A stretch of 61,586 nt of DNA from the NCBI RefSeq assembly GCF_002932875.1, contig NZ_PSWS01000070.1, forward strand, positions 1 through 61,586, given 5' to 3'. The notes below the pieces were generated by a model. That model saw nothing but the letters and a program-made list of their open reading frames with translations. It was not told where the DNA came from and ran no database searches. Origin of the DNA: Rathayibacter tritici (GTDB lineage: Bacteria > Actinomycetota > Actinomycetes > Actinomycetales > Microbacteriaceae). Made by a program: the position numbers and the translations under genes. Positions 7,191-15,803 of this stretch are shown here, in pieces; the first letter of the stretch is position 1, and each line of letters begins with the position of its first letter.

Positions 7191-9716
7191 TCAGTCCAGT
7201 CGGCCTACTGCACTCACGCGCACGACGGCCGCACCCTGCTCGTCCGACTCCGCCAGATCGACCGTCGCGGAGATCCCCCAGTCATGGTCGCCCGCCGGGT
7301 CGTCGAGGATCTGCCGTACCCGCCACTGCGTCGGCTCCTCCGTGATGAGGAGCATCGCGGGTCCCCGCGCGTCAGGCCCAGTGCCGATGCGCTCGTGCTC
7401 GTCGTAGTAGTCGTCCAGCGCCGCACCCCACGCGTCGGCGTCGAATCCGGCGGCCGCATCCAGCTCGCCGAGCGCCTCGTGGTCGTCGAGCGCGGCGAGC
7501 GTCACCCGGCGGAACATTTCGTTGCGCACCAGCACGCGGAAGGCGCGGTGGTTGGCGGTGAGACGGCGCGGAGCGGGCGGCACGATCGACTGGTCCGCCG
7601 CGTGCAGCGCCGGGTTGACCAGCTCCTCCCACTCGTCCACCAGCGAGGAGTCGACCTGGCGCACCAGCTCGCCCAACCACTCGATCAGGTCGTGCAGCTC
7701 CTCGTTCTTCAGCTCGTCGGGGATGGTCTGCCGGGCCGCGCGGAACGCGTCGGACAGGTACCGCAGCACCAGTCCCTCCGAGCGCGAGAGCTTGTAGAAG
7801 GCGGTGTATTCGCCGAACGACATGGCCCGCTCGTACATGTCGCGCACGACTGACTTGGGCGAGAGTTCGAAGTCCTTCACCCAGGGCTGCGCGGCCGTGT
7901 AGGTCTCGAAGGTCGCCGCGAGCAGCTCCTCGAGCGGCTTGGGGTGCGTCACCGACTCGAGCAGCTCCATCCGCTCCTCGTACTCAATCCCCTCCGCCTT
8001 CATCGCCGCGACCGCCTCGCCGCGGGCTTGGAACTGCTGGGCGCCGAGGATCGGGCGCGGATCATCGAGCGTCGCCTCCAGCACCGAGATCACGTCGAGC
8101 GCGAAGGTGGGCGACTCGGGGTCGAGCACGTCGAACACGGCGAGCGCGAACGGCGAGAGCGGCTGGTTCAGCGCGAAGTTCGGCTGCAGGTCGACGGTCA
8201 AGCGGATGCGCATCGCGCCGTCCGCACCGACGCTCTGCTCGATGACGCCCGCCTCCCGCAGGGTGCGGTAGATGCCCAGCGCGCGGCGGGCGAGCTGCAA
8301 CTGGCGCTGCCACGGCTCGTGGTTGTCGAAGATCAAGGCGTGCACGTTCGCGTAGGCGTCGCCGCCGCGGGCGATCACGTTCAGCAGCATCGCCGAGGTG
8401 ATGGTCATGTGCGAGGTCAGCGTCTCGGGCTCCGCGTCGACGAGCTTGCGGAAGCTCGGCTCGCCCCAGCTGACGAAGCCCTGCGGCGCACGTTTGGCGA
8501 CCCACTTCCTCCGCTTCTTCGGGTCATCGCCCATCTTGTCGAGAGCCTTGCGGTTCTCGGACTCGTGCTCGGGCGCCTGCACCACGACCGTGCCCGCTGT
8601 GTCGTAGCCCGCGCGGCCGGCGCGGCCGGCGATCTGGTGGAACTCGCGGGCGGAGAGCTGGCGCAACCGGGTGCCGTCGTACTTGGTCAGGGCGGTGAGC
8701 AGCACCGTGCGGATGGGGACGTTGATGCCGACACCGAGTGTGTCCGTCCCGCAGATCACCCGCAGCATCCCCTGCTGCGCGAGCTGCTCGACCAGTCGGC
8801 GGTACTTCGGCAGCATGCCCGCGTGGTGCACGCCGATCCCGAGCCGGAGGAGGCGCGAGAGCGTTTTGCCGAAGGCGGTGGTGAAGCGGAAGCCGCCGAT
8901 CACCTCGGCGATCCGGTCGCGGTGCTCGCGAGTGGCGATGTTCGCGCTGGTGAGCGCCTGCGCGCGTTCGAGGGCCGCGGCCTGCGAGAAGTGCACGACG
9001 TAGACGGGCGACTGGTTCGTCGCGAGCAGCTCCTCGATGGAGTCGTGGATCGGCGCGATCTCGTAGAAGTAGTGCAGCGGCACCGGACGCTCGACGCCGG
9101 TGACCCGGGCGGTCTCGCGGCCGGTGCGGCGACTGAGATCGGCGGCGAGCGCCGTCACATCGCCCAGGGTCGCCGACATCAGCACGAATTGAACGTGCGG
9201 GAGGGTGAGCAGCGGCACCTGCCAGGCCCAGCCGCGCGCCGGATCCGCGTAGAAGTGGAACTCATCCATCACCACCTGGTCGACCGGAGTGTCCGCGCCG
9301 TGCCGGAGCGCGAGGTTGGCCAGGATCTCGGCCGTGCAGCAGATGATCGGTGCGTCAGCGTTGACCGAGGAGTCGCCGGTGACCATGCCGACGTTCGAGG
9401 CGCCGAAGACCTCGACCAGCGCGAAGAACTTCTCGGAGACGAGCGCCTTGATCGGCGCCGTGTAGAAGCTGCGGCGTCCGGAGGCGAGCGCAGCAGCGTG
9501 CGCGCCGATCGCGACCAGCGACTTCCCGGTGCCGGTAGGAGTGGAGAGGATGAGGTTCGAGCCGGAGGCGATCTCGAGCATCGACTCGTCCTGCGCCGGG
9601 TAGAGCGGCAACCCCCGCGACTCGGCCCACTCCGTGAAGGCCAGGTACACCTCGTCGTCGTCGACCCGCCCGTCCGCGTCGGGCGTCGGCATCCGGTCGA
9701 GCAGCGTCGAGGTCAT
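7191..9716 (-). CDS. DEAD/DEAH-box RNA helicase with C-terminal DUF3516
   Basis: A superfamily 2 helicase of 841 residues. The ATG at 9716 is chosen because GGGAGG lies just upstream on the minus strand; a longer reading would add a Gly/Ala-rich leader. Walker A is TPTGTGKS (59-66), motif II is MDEFHFY, motif III is LMSATLGD, and motif VI is HQIAGRAGRAGYD. The long C-terminal half is the actinobacterial DUF3516 domain. The catalytic core resembles Ski2/Mtr4-like RNA helicases, so a role in RNA processing or decay is likely but unproven. It is downstream of aztA on the same strand with a 61-bp gap. Confidence 0.9.
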   Translation of the reverse strand: MTSTLLDRMPTPDADGRVDDDEVYLAFTEWAESRGLPLYPAQDESMLEIASGSNLILSTPTGTGKSLVAIGAHAAALASGRRSFYTAPIKALVSEKFFALVEVFGASNVGMVTGDSSVNADAPIICCTAEILANLALRHGADTPVDQVVMDEFHFYADPARGWAWQVPLLTLPHVQFVLMSATLGDVTALAADLSRRTGRETARVTGVERPVPLHYFYEIAPIHDSIEELLATNQSPVYVVHFSQAAALERAQALTSANIATREHRDRIAEVIGGFRFTTAFGKTLSRLLRLGIGVHHAGMLPKYRRLVEQLAQQGMLRVICGTDTLGVGINVPIRTVLLTALTKYDGTRLRQLSAREFHQIAGRAGRAGYDTAGTVVVQAPEHESENRKALDKMGDDPKKRRKWVAKRAPQGFVSWGEPSFRKLVDAEPETLTSHMTITSAMLLNVIARGGDAYANVHALIFDNHEPWQRQLQLARRALGIYRTLREAGVIEQSVGADGAMRIRLTVDLQPNFALNQPLSPFALAVFDVLDPESPTFALDVISVLEATLDDPRPILGAQQFQARGEAVAAMKAEGIEYEERMELLESVTHPKPLEELLAATFETYTAAQPWVKDFELSPKSVVRDMYERAMSFGEYTAFYKLSRSEGLVLRYLSDAFRAARQTIPDELKNEELHDLIEWLGELVRQVDSSLVDEWEELVNPALHAADQSIVPPAPRRLTANHRAFRVLVRNEMFRRVTLAALDDHEALGELDAAAGFDADAWGAALDDYYDEHERIGTGPDARGPAMLLITEEPTQWRVRQILDDPAGDHDWGISATVDLAESDEQGAAVVRVSAVGRLD

Positions 9717-9777
9717 CCCCCCATCCTCCCAGCCCGCGCCGGCCCCCGCCCCCGGAACCTCGCGCCCCGGTGATTCG

Positions 9778-10491
9778 TCACGAACGGTCGTCATTCCGCT
9801 CGTGTGACGACTCTTTGCGACGAATTACCGGGTATCGGCGCGGGGATCCGTCGGAGAGGGCGCCGTGGGCGAGCGCGAGGACGCGGTCGGCGTCGGCGAG
9901 GACGGCGGGGTCATGCGAGACGCAGACCACGCTCGCACCGCGTTCGGCCTCCGTGCGCAGGACCGCGCGGATCCGATCGGCGCTCGCGGCGTCCAGGCCG
10001 GTGGTGGGCTCGTCCAGCAGGAGCAGATCCGCTCCGCGGGCGAGCCCCTGCGCGAGCAGCGTGCGCTGCCGCTGGCCGCCGGAGAGCACCGCGAAGCTCT
10101 CACGGGCGAGGCCGGTCAGCTCCATCCGCTCGAGTGCGGCCGCGATCGCCCCGGCGGCTCGGGCGTCGCTCCGGCGGAGGCGGCCGAGCCTGCCCCAGGT
10201 GCCCACCGCCACCACGTCGCGCACCGTCACCGGCAGGCGGTCCGGGATCGACGTCCGCTGAGGCACGAACGCGATCGCCCCGGTGACCTCGCGCGAGCCC
10301 TCGGTCAGAGGCCGAACGCCAGCGATCACCTCCAGAAGCGTCGACTTACCGGCGCCGTTGGATCCGGCGATCGCGGTGAGGGAGCCCGCGGCGACGTCGA
10401 GGTCGAGGTCCGCGAGTGCACGGCGGGCGCCGAAGTCGACGCGCGCACCGCGGAGGCGGATCGGGGGCTCGGGCAGGGGCGGGACATCCAT
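9778..10491 (-). CDS. aztA: Zinc ABC transporter ATP-binding protein (AztA-like)
   Basis: ATPase of 237 residues for a cluster A-I metal importer. Walker A is GSNGAGKST (43-51), the signature is LSGGQRQRTLLAQ, and Walker B is LLLLDEPTTGLD. It is divergent from aztB, with 56 bp between the two starts that contain a probable Zur operator. The permease, substrate-binding lipoprotein and AztD-like genes on the other side make zinc uptake the best assignment; manganese cannot be excluded from the ATPase alone. The ribosome-binding site is weak (CGAG directly before ATG). Confidence 0.85.
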   Translation of the reverse strand: MDVPPLPEPPIRLRGARVDFGARRALADLDLDVAAGSLTAIAGSNGAGKSTLLEVIAGVRPLTEGSREVTGAIAFVPQRTSIPDRLPVTVRDVVAVGTWGRLGRLRRSDARAAGAIAAALERMELTGLARESFAVLSGGQRQRTLLAQGLARGADLLLLDEPTTGLDAASADRIRAVLRTEAERGASVVCVSHDPAVLADADRVLALAHGALSDGSPRRYPVIRRKESSHERNDDRS

Positions 10492-10508
10492 CTCGACGAG
10501 CGTACAGG

Positions 10509-10533
10509 AGTGATAAACGTTCTCATTATCGTG
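10509..10533. promoter_or_regulatory. Probable Zur operator between aztA and aztB
   Basis: The AT-rich block TGATAAACGTTCTCATTATCG (split here as TGATAAACGTT / CTCATTATCG) has GATAA and TTATC arms in inverted order, and on the other strand reads GATAATGAGAACG, close to the actinobacterial Zur consensus (TGA-N-AATGATTNTCA type). A second inverted pair, CGTACA (10501-10506) and TGTACG (10532-10537), brackets it. A single site centred here could repress both divergent units under zinc sufficiency. The assignment rests on pattern and context only. Confidence 0.6.
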
Positions 10534-10547
10534 TACGGTCGGGCAGC

Positions 10548-11411
10548 ATGCCCCACGCTCTCGTCGGACTCCTCGAACCGTTCGCCCACGACTTCCTCCA
10601 GCGCGGCCTGCTCGGCGGCGCCCTCGTCGCGGTCCTCTGCGGAGTCGTCGGTACCTGGGTCGTCATCCGCGGGATGGCCTTCCTCGGCGAGGCACTGGCC
10701 CACGGGATGCTCCCCGGCGTTGCGCTGGCGACGGTGCTCGGTGTCCCGGTGCTGATCGGAGGAGCGGCGAGCGCCGTCGCCATGAGCCTGGGCATCGCGG
10801 CCCTGCAGCGGCGCGGACGCCTGTCCTACGACACCAGCATTGGTCTGCTGTTCGTCGCGATGCTGGCGCTGGGAGTCATCGTGATCTCGCACTCGGGCAG
10901 CTTCGCCACGGATGCGACCTCGATCCTTTTCGGCGACATCCTCGCGATCACCTCCGTCGACATCGGTCTGCTCGCCGCAGCGGCCGGAGTCGGCCTGATC
11001 GTCGCGGCGGCGTTCCACCGTCCGCTCGTCGCCCTGGCGCTGGACCCGCGCATCGCCGCGGTACTCGGTCTCGGCCCGCGCTCGGCCCAGGCGGTGCTGG
11101 TCGGCCTGGTGACCCTCGCCGTCGTCGCGTCCTACCAGGCGGTCGGCTCGCTGCTCGTCGTGGGGCTGCTGCTGGCTCCCGCGGTCGCTGCCGGTCACTG
11201 GACCACCCGCATCCCGACTCGGATGGTGCTCGCCTCGATCCTCGGCGCGGCCTCCGTGCTCGTCGGCCTGCTCGTCTCCTGGCACGCAGCGACAGCCGCG
11301 GGCGCCTCGGTCGCCGGCACGGCCATCGCGATCGCGGCCGTCTCCTGGTCGGTCCGCGCGGCCACCTCGGCCCTCGCCTCCCGGTCGAGCGCTCCCCTGG
11401 CGGCCGCATGA
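10548..11411 (+). CDS. aztB: Zinc ABC transporter permease (AztB/ZnuB-like)
   Basis: An integral membrane permease of 287 residues with about eight hydrophobic segments, belonging to the ABC-3 (ZnuB/MntB) family. It has the family's GTWVVIRGMAFLGEALAHGM segment near residue 42 and the conserved AVGSLLVVGLLLAPA helix late in the protein. ATG at 10548 directly follows the Zur-like block, leaving a leader of under 20 bases. The next gene starts 41 bp downstream, suggesting one transcript through aztD2. Confidence 0.9.
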   Translation: MPHALVGLLEPFAHDFLQRGLLGGALVAVLCGVVGTWVVIRGMAFLGEALAHGMLPGVALATVLGVPVLIGGAASAVAMSLGIAALQRRGRLSYDTSIGLLFVAMLALGVIVISHSGSFATDATSILFGDILAITSVDIGLLAAAAGVGLIVAAAFHRPLVALALDPRIAAVLGLGPRSAQAVLVGLVTLAVVASYQAVGSLLVVGLLLAPAVAAGHWTTRIPTRMVLASILGAASVLVGLLVSWHAATAAGASVAGTAIAIAAVSWSVRAATSALASRSSAPLAAA

Positions 11412-11452
11412 GGCCGCCCAGAGACCGCCCCGCTCCCCGTCGAAAGGACTCC

Positions 11453-12685
11453 GTGCACTCCCGTACTGCCGCCTCCACCCTCCTGCTGGGCGCCCTCGCA
11501 CTCGGCCTGGCCGCCTGCTCGACCGATCCCGCCGCACCGACCGATCCCGCCGCACCGACCGCAGGGGACTCCGGCCACGGCGCGATCGCGAACGCCGCCG
11601 AACTGGCCGAACCCCGCCTCGGCCTGACCTCGATCGACCCCTCCGGTGCCGTCTCGCATCTCGATCTGCTCGACGAGAGCGTCAGCGCCCTCGGCTCCAT
11701 CGGCGAGCCCGCCGCGATGACGACCGACGGCCGCTACCTCTTCGCGCAGACCGCCGCGGGCGTCGAGATCATCGACAGCGGAGTGTGGACCTGGGACCAC
11801 GTCGACCATTTCCACTACTACCGCGCGGATCCGCGCCTGGTCGGTACCGTCGAGGGCGCGGGGACGGCGACCGTCGCCACGACGAACCTCTCGACGAGCG
11901 GCGGCACGGGCCTCTTCTTCCCCGACTCCGGCGAGGCGGTCCTCCTGGACACGGAGGCCCTGTCGCGGGGCGAGATCGTCGAGCGGTTCCGAAGGGACGT
12001 CGAGCCCGGACCCGGGATGGTCGTGCCAGTCGGCTCCTCCGCCCTGGTGACCGAGGGCTCCGGATCCGCAACGGACGTCGTCGGCTACGACTCGGACGGC
12101 GAGCCGACCGGCCTGCGCGAGGCGTGCCCCGATGCGGCCGGCACGATCACCACCCGCGTGGGCGCCGTCATCGGCTGCTCCGACGGCGCCCTGCTCGCCT
12201 CCGTCGAGGGCGAGGGACTCGTCATCGAGCGCATCACCTACCCCTCGGGGACCACTGCCGCGCCCGCCACCGCCTTCGCGAATCGGGAGGGCCGCCCCAC
12301 CGTCGCGGCCCTCGCCGGGGAGGACGGCATCTGGCTGCTCGACACCCGCGACCGCTCCTGGAGCCTGCTCCCGGCACCGACTCCGCTAGTGCAGGTCACC
12401 GCGGTCGACGATGCGGACGACACCGTGCTCGCCCTCGCCGCCGACGGCCGCGTCCTGGTGCTCGACGGCGCCGACGGGGCGGTCCTGGCCGAGACGGCAC
12501 CCCTCGTCGCCCAGTCACTGGCGACCGGGGCCCGGCCTGTCCTGGTCGCCGACCAGCAGCGCGCCTACCTCAGCGCTCCTGCCGAGCGGAGGCTGCACGA
12601 GATCGACTACGCGGACGGAGCGCGGATCGCCCGCAGCTTCGAGACCGCCTCCGAGCCGGCTTTCGTCGCGGAGACGGGACGATGA
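11453..12685 (+). CDS. aztD: AztD-like zinc-chaperone lipoprotein, copy 1
   Basis: A predicted exported lipoprotein of 410 residues. GTG at 11453 has GAAAGGA five bases upstream and opens a signal peptide with lipobox LAAC. The mature part has repeated beta-propeller strands, as in AztD, the periplasmic zinc metallochaperone that hands zinc to AztC. This copy keeps the His-rich loop WDHVDHFHYYRADP (the family's zinc-site region) but has lost the PGHVV-H-G and HHG motifs present in copy 2. It overlaps aztC by an ATGA. Lipid anchoring replaces the periplasmic location known from Gram-negatives. Family membership comes from remembered motifs and the operon context. Confidence 0.75.
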   Translation: MHSRTAASTLLLGALALGLAACSTDPAAPTDPAAPTAGDSGHGAIANAAELAEPRLGLTSIDPSGAVSHLDLLDESVSALGSIGEPAAMTTDGRYLFAQTAAGVEIIDSGVWTWDHVDHFHYYRADPRLVGTVEGAGTATVATTNLSTSGGTGLFFPDSGEAVLLDTEALSRGEIVERFRRDVEPGPGMVVPVGSSALVTEGSGSATDVVGYDSDGEPTGLREACPDAAGTITTRVGAVIGCSDGALLASVEGEGLVIERITYPSGTTAAPATAFANREGRPTVAALAGEDGIWLLDTRDRSWSLLPAPTPLVQVTAVDDADDTVLALAADGRVLVLDGADGAVLAETAPLVAQSLATGARPVLVADQQRAYLSAPAERRLHEIDYADGARIARSFETASEPAFVAETGR

Positions 12686-13590
12686 GGCGCCGCTGGGCGC
12701 TCGCCTGCACCGCGGCAGTCCTCCTCCTCTCGGGCTGCGCCACCGCGGAGGAGGACGACCGAGCACTCGTGATCGTCTCGACGAACATCCTCGGCGACGT
12801 CGTGGGAGAGCTCGTCGGCGACGAAGCGCAGGTGCTTACCCTGATGAAGCCGGACGCGGATCCGCACTCCTTCGAGATCTCGGCGCAGGAGGCGGCCCGC
12901 CTCCGCTCCGCCGACCTCGTCGTCTCGAACGGGCTCGGGCTCGAGGAGGGCCTCCAGCAGCACCTCGACGAGGCCTCGGCCGCCGACGTGCCCGCCTTCA
13001 TCGCCGGAGACGTGATCGACGTCCTCGACTACAGCGAGGGCGACGCCGAGGGGAGCCCGGACTCGCACTTCTGGACGGACCCGGGACGGATGCTCGACGT
13101 CGTCGACGCCCTCGGCCCCGTGCTCGCGGAACTCGACGGCATGGATCCGACGGTGCTCGCCGAGCGGACGGCCGCGTACCGCGCCGAGCTCGAGGACCTC
13201 GACTCCGAGATGACCGCGGTCTTCGCCGGCATTCCTGATGAGCGCCGAGCGCTGGTCACCAACCATCACGTCTTCGGGTACCTCGCCGCCCGCTTCGACT
13301 TCGACGTCGTCGGCGCGGTCGTCCCCGGCGGCACCACCCTCGCGGCACCCTCCGCCTCCGACCTCGCCGACCTCGTCGACGCCGTCGAGCAGACCGGTGT
13401 CCCCACGATCTTCGCGGAGTCCTCATCCCCCGACCGCCTGGTCCAGGCGCTCGCGAGCGAGGCCGACATCCGCGTGGAGGTGGTCGAGCTGTTCACGGAG
13501 TCCCTGACCGGACCCGAGGGCGGCGCTCCCGACTACCTCGCCATGATGCGCGTCAACACGCAGCGCATCGCCACCGGGCTCTCGCCCTGA
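12682..13590 (+). CDS. aztC: Zinc-binding lipoprotein of ABC transporter (AztC-like)
   Basis: A cluster A-I solute-binding lipoprotein of 302 residues (ZnuA/TroA fold) with lipobox LSGC. Likely metal ligands are His62 (DPHSFE), His129 (SHFW), His195/196 (NHHVFGY) and Glu246 or Asp251 (AESSSPD). The loop between the first two ligands is short and acidic (YSEGDAEGSPD) rather than the long His-rich loop of ZnuA, which fits AztC-type proteins that rely on a separate chaperone. Its ATG overlaps the stop of aztD copy 1 by four bases, so the two are probably translationally coupled. Confidence 0.85.
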   Translation: MRRRWALACTAAVLLLSGCATAEEDDRALVIVSTNILGDVVGELVGDEAQVLTLMKPDADPHSFEISAQEAARLRSADLVVSNGLGLEEGLQQHLDEASAADVPAFIAGDVIDVLDYSEGDAEGSPDSHFWTDPGRMLDVVDALGPVLAELDGMDPTVLAERTAAYRAELEDLDSEMTAVFAGIPDERRALVTNHHVFGYLAARFDFDVVGAVVPGGTTLAAPSASDLADLVDAVEQTGVPTIFAESSSPDRLVQALASEADIRVEVVELFTESLTGPEGGAPDYLAMMRVNTQRIATGLSP

Positions 13591-13625
13591 ATCCGCACAC
13601 CCACCACCAGGAAGAAGACACACCC

Positions 13626-14831
13626 ATGCAGAACCCCCACCTCCGGCGGGCGGGCCTCGGCCTGATCGCTCTCGGCTCGATCGCGGTCCTCGCGGCCTGC
13701 TCCTCGAGCACGCCCCCCGCCGCGGAGTCCTCCGCCACGAGCACGACCGCAGCCGCCGGTCCCCGCGTCGCCGTCGCCTACGAGGGCGGCATTCTCGTCC
13801 TCGACGGCACGACCCTCAAGACCGTCGCGGACATGGACTCCGAGGAGTTCACCCGTCTCAACCCCGCCGGCGACGGCCGGCACATCATGGTCACGATGAG
13901 CGAGGGCTTCCAGCTCCTCGACACCGGCGCCGGCACCACCGGCGAGCCGGAACTGACCGGCACGGTCTTCCCCGCGGACACCCCGGGCCACGTCGTCCGC
14001 CACGCCGGGAAGACCATCCTCTACGCGGACGGCACGAGCGACACCACTGTCCTCGAGACCGCCGACCTGGCCACATCGAACGGCGCGCCCGAAACCGAGA
14101 CGATCCCCGGAGTCCAGGCCCACCACGGCGTCTCGATCGTCCTAGAGGACGGCACCTTTCTCACGACGGTCGGCACCGCTGACGGACGCACCGGGATCGA
14201 GGTGCGCGAGGCGTCCGGCGCCGTCACGGCCACGAACGACCAGTGCCCCGGCGTCCACGGCGAGGGCACGGCCGAGAACGAGGTCGTCGTCTTCGGCTGC
14301 GAGGACGGCGCCCTCGTCTACGACGGCGGCGAGATCACCAAGCTCGACGCACCCGACCAGCCGTACGGCCGGATGGGCAACGCCTGGGTGAGCGAGACCA
14401 GCCCGATCGTCGTCGGCGACTACAAGGACGACCGCGACGCCGAGGGCTACCTCCTGAACCGCGTGGCGGTGATCGACACGGCCGCGAAGACCCTCGACGT
14501 CATCGATCTGCCCGACGGCGTCGAGTACACCTTCCGCGGTGTCGCCCGAGGCCCCGATGATCTGGCCTACCTGATCGGCTCAGACGGCGCGATCCACGTG
14601 CTCGACCCCGAGACCGGGGCGCTGACCGCCGCCTACCCTGTCGTCGAGGCGTGGGAGAGCCCCGTCGAGTGGCAGGACCCGCACCCCGCCATCACCATCG
14701 CGGGCGACATCGCCTACGTGACCGACCCGGCCGCCGACAGCATCCACGCCGTCGACCTCGTCACGGGCGAGATCGTCGCCACGGGCGAGCTCGACGTGAC
14801 CCCGAACGAGATCGCCGTCGCCGCGAGCTGA
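13626..14831 (+). CDS. aztD: AztD-like zinc-chaperone lipoprotein, copy 2
   Basis: A lipoprotein of 401 residues (lipobox LAAC after a clean signal peptide) and a beta-propeller-like protein. An AGGAAGAAG ribosome-binding site precedes ATG 13626. It keeps PGHVVRHAG, QAHHGVS, CPGVHGE and FGCEDGALVY, motifs I associate with the AztD family, but the DHFHYY loop of copy 1 is replaced by TGAGTTGEPELTG. It is the last gene of the zinc operon and is followed by a hairpin terminator. The two copies seem to carry complementary halves of the family's His-motif set. A Ser/Thr/Ala linker tethers it to the membrane. Confidence 0.77.
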   Translation: MQNPHLRRAGLGLIALGSIAVLAACSSSTPPAAESSATSTTAAAGPRVAVAYEGGILVLDGTTLKTVADMDSEEFTRLNPAGDGRHIMVTMSEGFQLLDTGAGTTGEPELTGTVFPADTPGHVVRHAGKTILYADGTSDTTVLETADLATSNGAPETETIPGVQAHHGVSIVLEDGTFLTTVGTADGRTGIEVREASGAVTATNDQCPGVHGEGTAENEVVVFGCEDGALVYDGGEITKLDAPDQPYGRMGNAWVSETSPIVVGDYKDDRDAEGYLLNRVAVIDTAAKTLDVIDLPDGVEYTFRGVARGPDDLAYLIGSDGAIHVLDPETGALTAAYPVVEAWESPVEWQDPHPAITIAGDIAYVTDPAADSIHAVDLVTGEIVATGELDVTPNEIAVAAS

Positions 14832-14850
14832 CGAGCTGACGAGCTGCGGG

Positions 14851-14882
14851 CAGGAGGGGCGGGAACCACTCCGCCCCTCCTG
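14851..14882 (+). terminator. Terminator after the zinc operon
   Basis: A perfect 12-bp stem (CAGGAGGGGCGG with CCGCCCCTCCTG) with an 8-base loop lies 19 bp after the aztD copy 2 stop. There is no strong U-tract, which is common for high-GC actinobacterial terminators. Confidence 0.75.
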
Positions 14883-14909
14883 TTCACCTCCACCGTGCAG
14901 GATCACCGC

Positions 14910-15119
14910 ATGACGACCGACTTCGATCTCGACCAGGTGGTGCGCGACGTGACCGCGAACGTGCGCAAAAAGTTCCCCGACCACTCCGAGGAGCAGGTCG
15001 CGCCGCTGGTGCGCGAGGAGCTCGCCGGGCTGCAGGACCGGCCCGTGCAGGACTACCTGACCGTGCTCACGGAGCGGGCGGTCAAGCGCCGACTGAAGCG
15101 CGAGGCGCGCGGCGAGTAG
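14910..15119 (+). CDS. Small three-helix-bundle domain protein
   Basis: A small acidic-then-basic helical protein of 69 residues (MTTDFDLDQVV; VRKKFPDHSEEQVAPLVREE; ERAVKRRLKRE). The pattern fits the actinobacterial three-helix bundle dimerisation family, whose function is unknown. A GTG five codons upstream (14895) is an alternative start. It lies just after the zinc operon terminator and is probably a separate unit. Confidence 0.7.
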   Translation: MTTDFDLDQVVRDVTANVRKKFPDHSEEQVAPLVREELAGLQDRPVQDYLTVLTERAVKRRLKREARGE

Positions 15120-15334
15120 CCGACCTCGGGCGAGCGCCCGCTCGATGCTCGCCCGCAGCGCCGACGCCGGGCGCAGTGATCCCGCCGCCTCAGCGTCGAC
15201 GAGCGCTTGCGCGTCGGCCGGGCTGTGCTCGCGGTACCACCGGTCGACCAGGACGCCGTGCTGTCGCGCACGCCGACCGTACCGGAGTCGGGCAGGAGGC
15301 GGACGACGCGGCACACGGCGAGCAGGCGGGGCAT
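15120..15334 (-). pseudogene. MOSC-domain protein remnant
   Basis: On the minus strand, ATG 15334 opens MPRLLAVCRVVRLLPDSGTV, which looks like the N-terminus of actinobacterial MOSC (molybdenum-cofactor sulfurase C-terminal) proteins. After VGV the frame changes, and the neighbouring frame gives QHGVLVDRWYREHSPADA followed by a helical end (SALRASIERALAR), like the C-terminus of the same family. About 100-150 central residues, including the expected catalytic core, are missing. It is best read as an internal deletion with frameshift. The 324-bp stretch between 15119 and DUF3054 holds nothing else I can support. Confidence 0.5.
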
Positions 15335-15443
15335 GCCGACATGGTGCCAGGAGGAGGCGCGCCGCGTGTGCGGCGCGACGGGGCGTCACCGAGAAGTGCC
15401 CCGCGACACAGGCGCGGACGGTTCGACCGAGCGGGCGGTCCCG

Positions 15444-15803
15444 CTAGCGTCGGCGCCCGACCAGCTGCGTCAGTGCGCGGCGGCCCAGGAGGAACACGGC
15501 CAGCACCACGGCAGTCACGATCACGAAGCTCCACTGCACGCCCTGGCCCGAGGCGATCCGGAGCAGCATCCCGCCCGCCACGGTCACCGCCCAGACGACC
15601 AGCCCCGTGGGCACGATCCGGTCCGGCGCCCGCCACGAGCGCGACACCGCCCAGGCCGCGAGGAGCGCGACGAGGAACGGCCAGAGCGTGCCGAGCAGAC
15701 CGAGCAGAGCCGACCCCTCCTCGTGGCTTCGCCGCCCGATCAGCACGAACACCAGGACGAGCACCGCATCGAGCGCGAGCGCGAGCCCGGCGCGGCGGGT
15801 CAC
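15444..15803 (-). CDS. DUF3054 family membrane protein
   Basis: The protein has 119 residues and four hydrophobic segments, with the family pattern LDAVLVLVFVLIGRRSHEEG near the start and IVPTGLVVWAVTVAGGMLLR in the middle. The start is GTG at 15803, overlapping the stop of the upstream DUF3097 gene as GTGA, so it is probably translationally coupled. Function unknown. Confidence 0.87.
   Translation of the reverse strand: MTRRAGLALALDAVLVLVFVLIGRRSHEEGSALLGLLGTLWPFLVALLAAWAVSRSWRAPDRIVPTGLVVWAVTVAGGMLLRIASGQGVQWSFVIVTAVVLAVFLLGRRALTQLVGRRR

Noticed and set aside
7944-9773. Plus-strand open frame of 609 codons opposite the helicase
   Set aside because: Shadow of the DUF3516 helicase; composition is typical of antisense frames.
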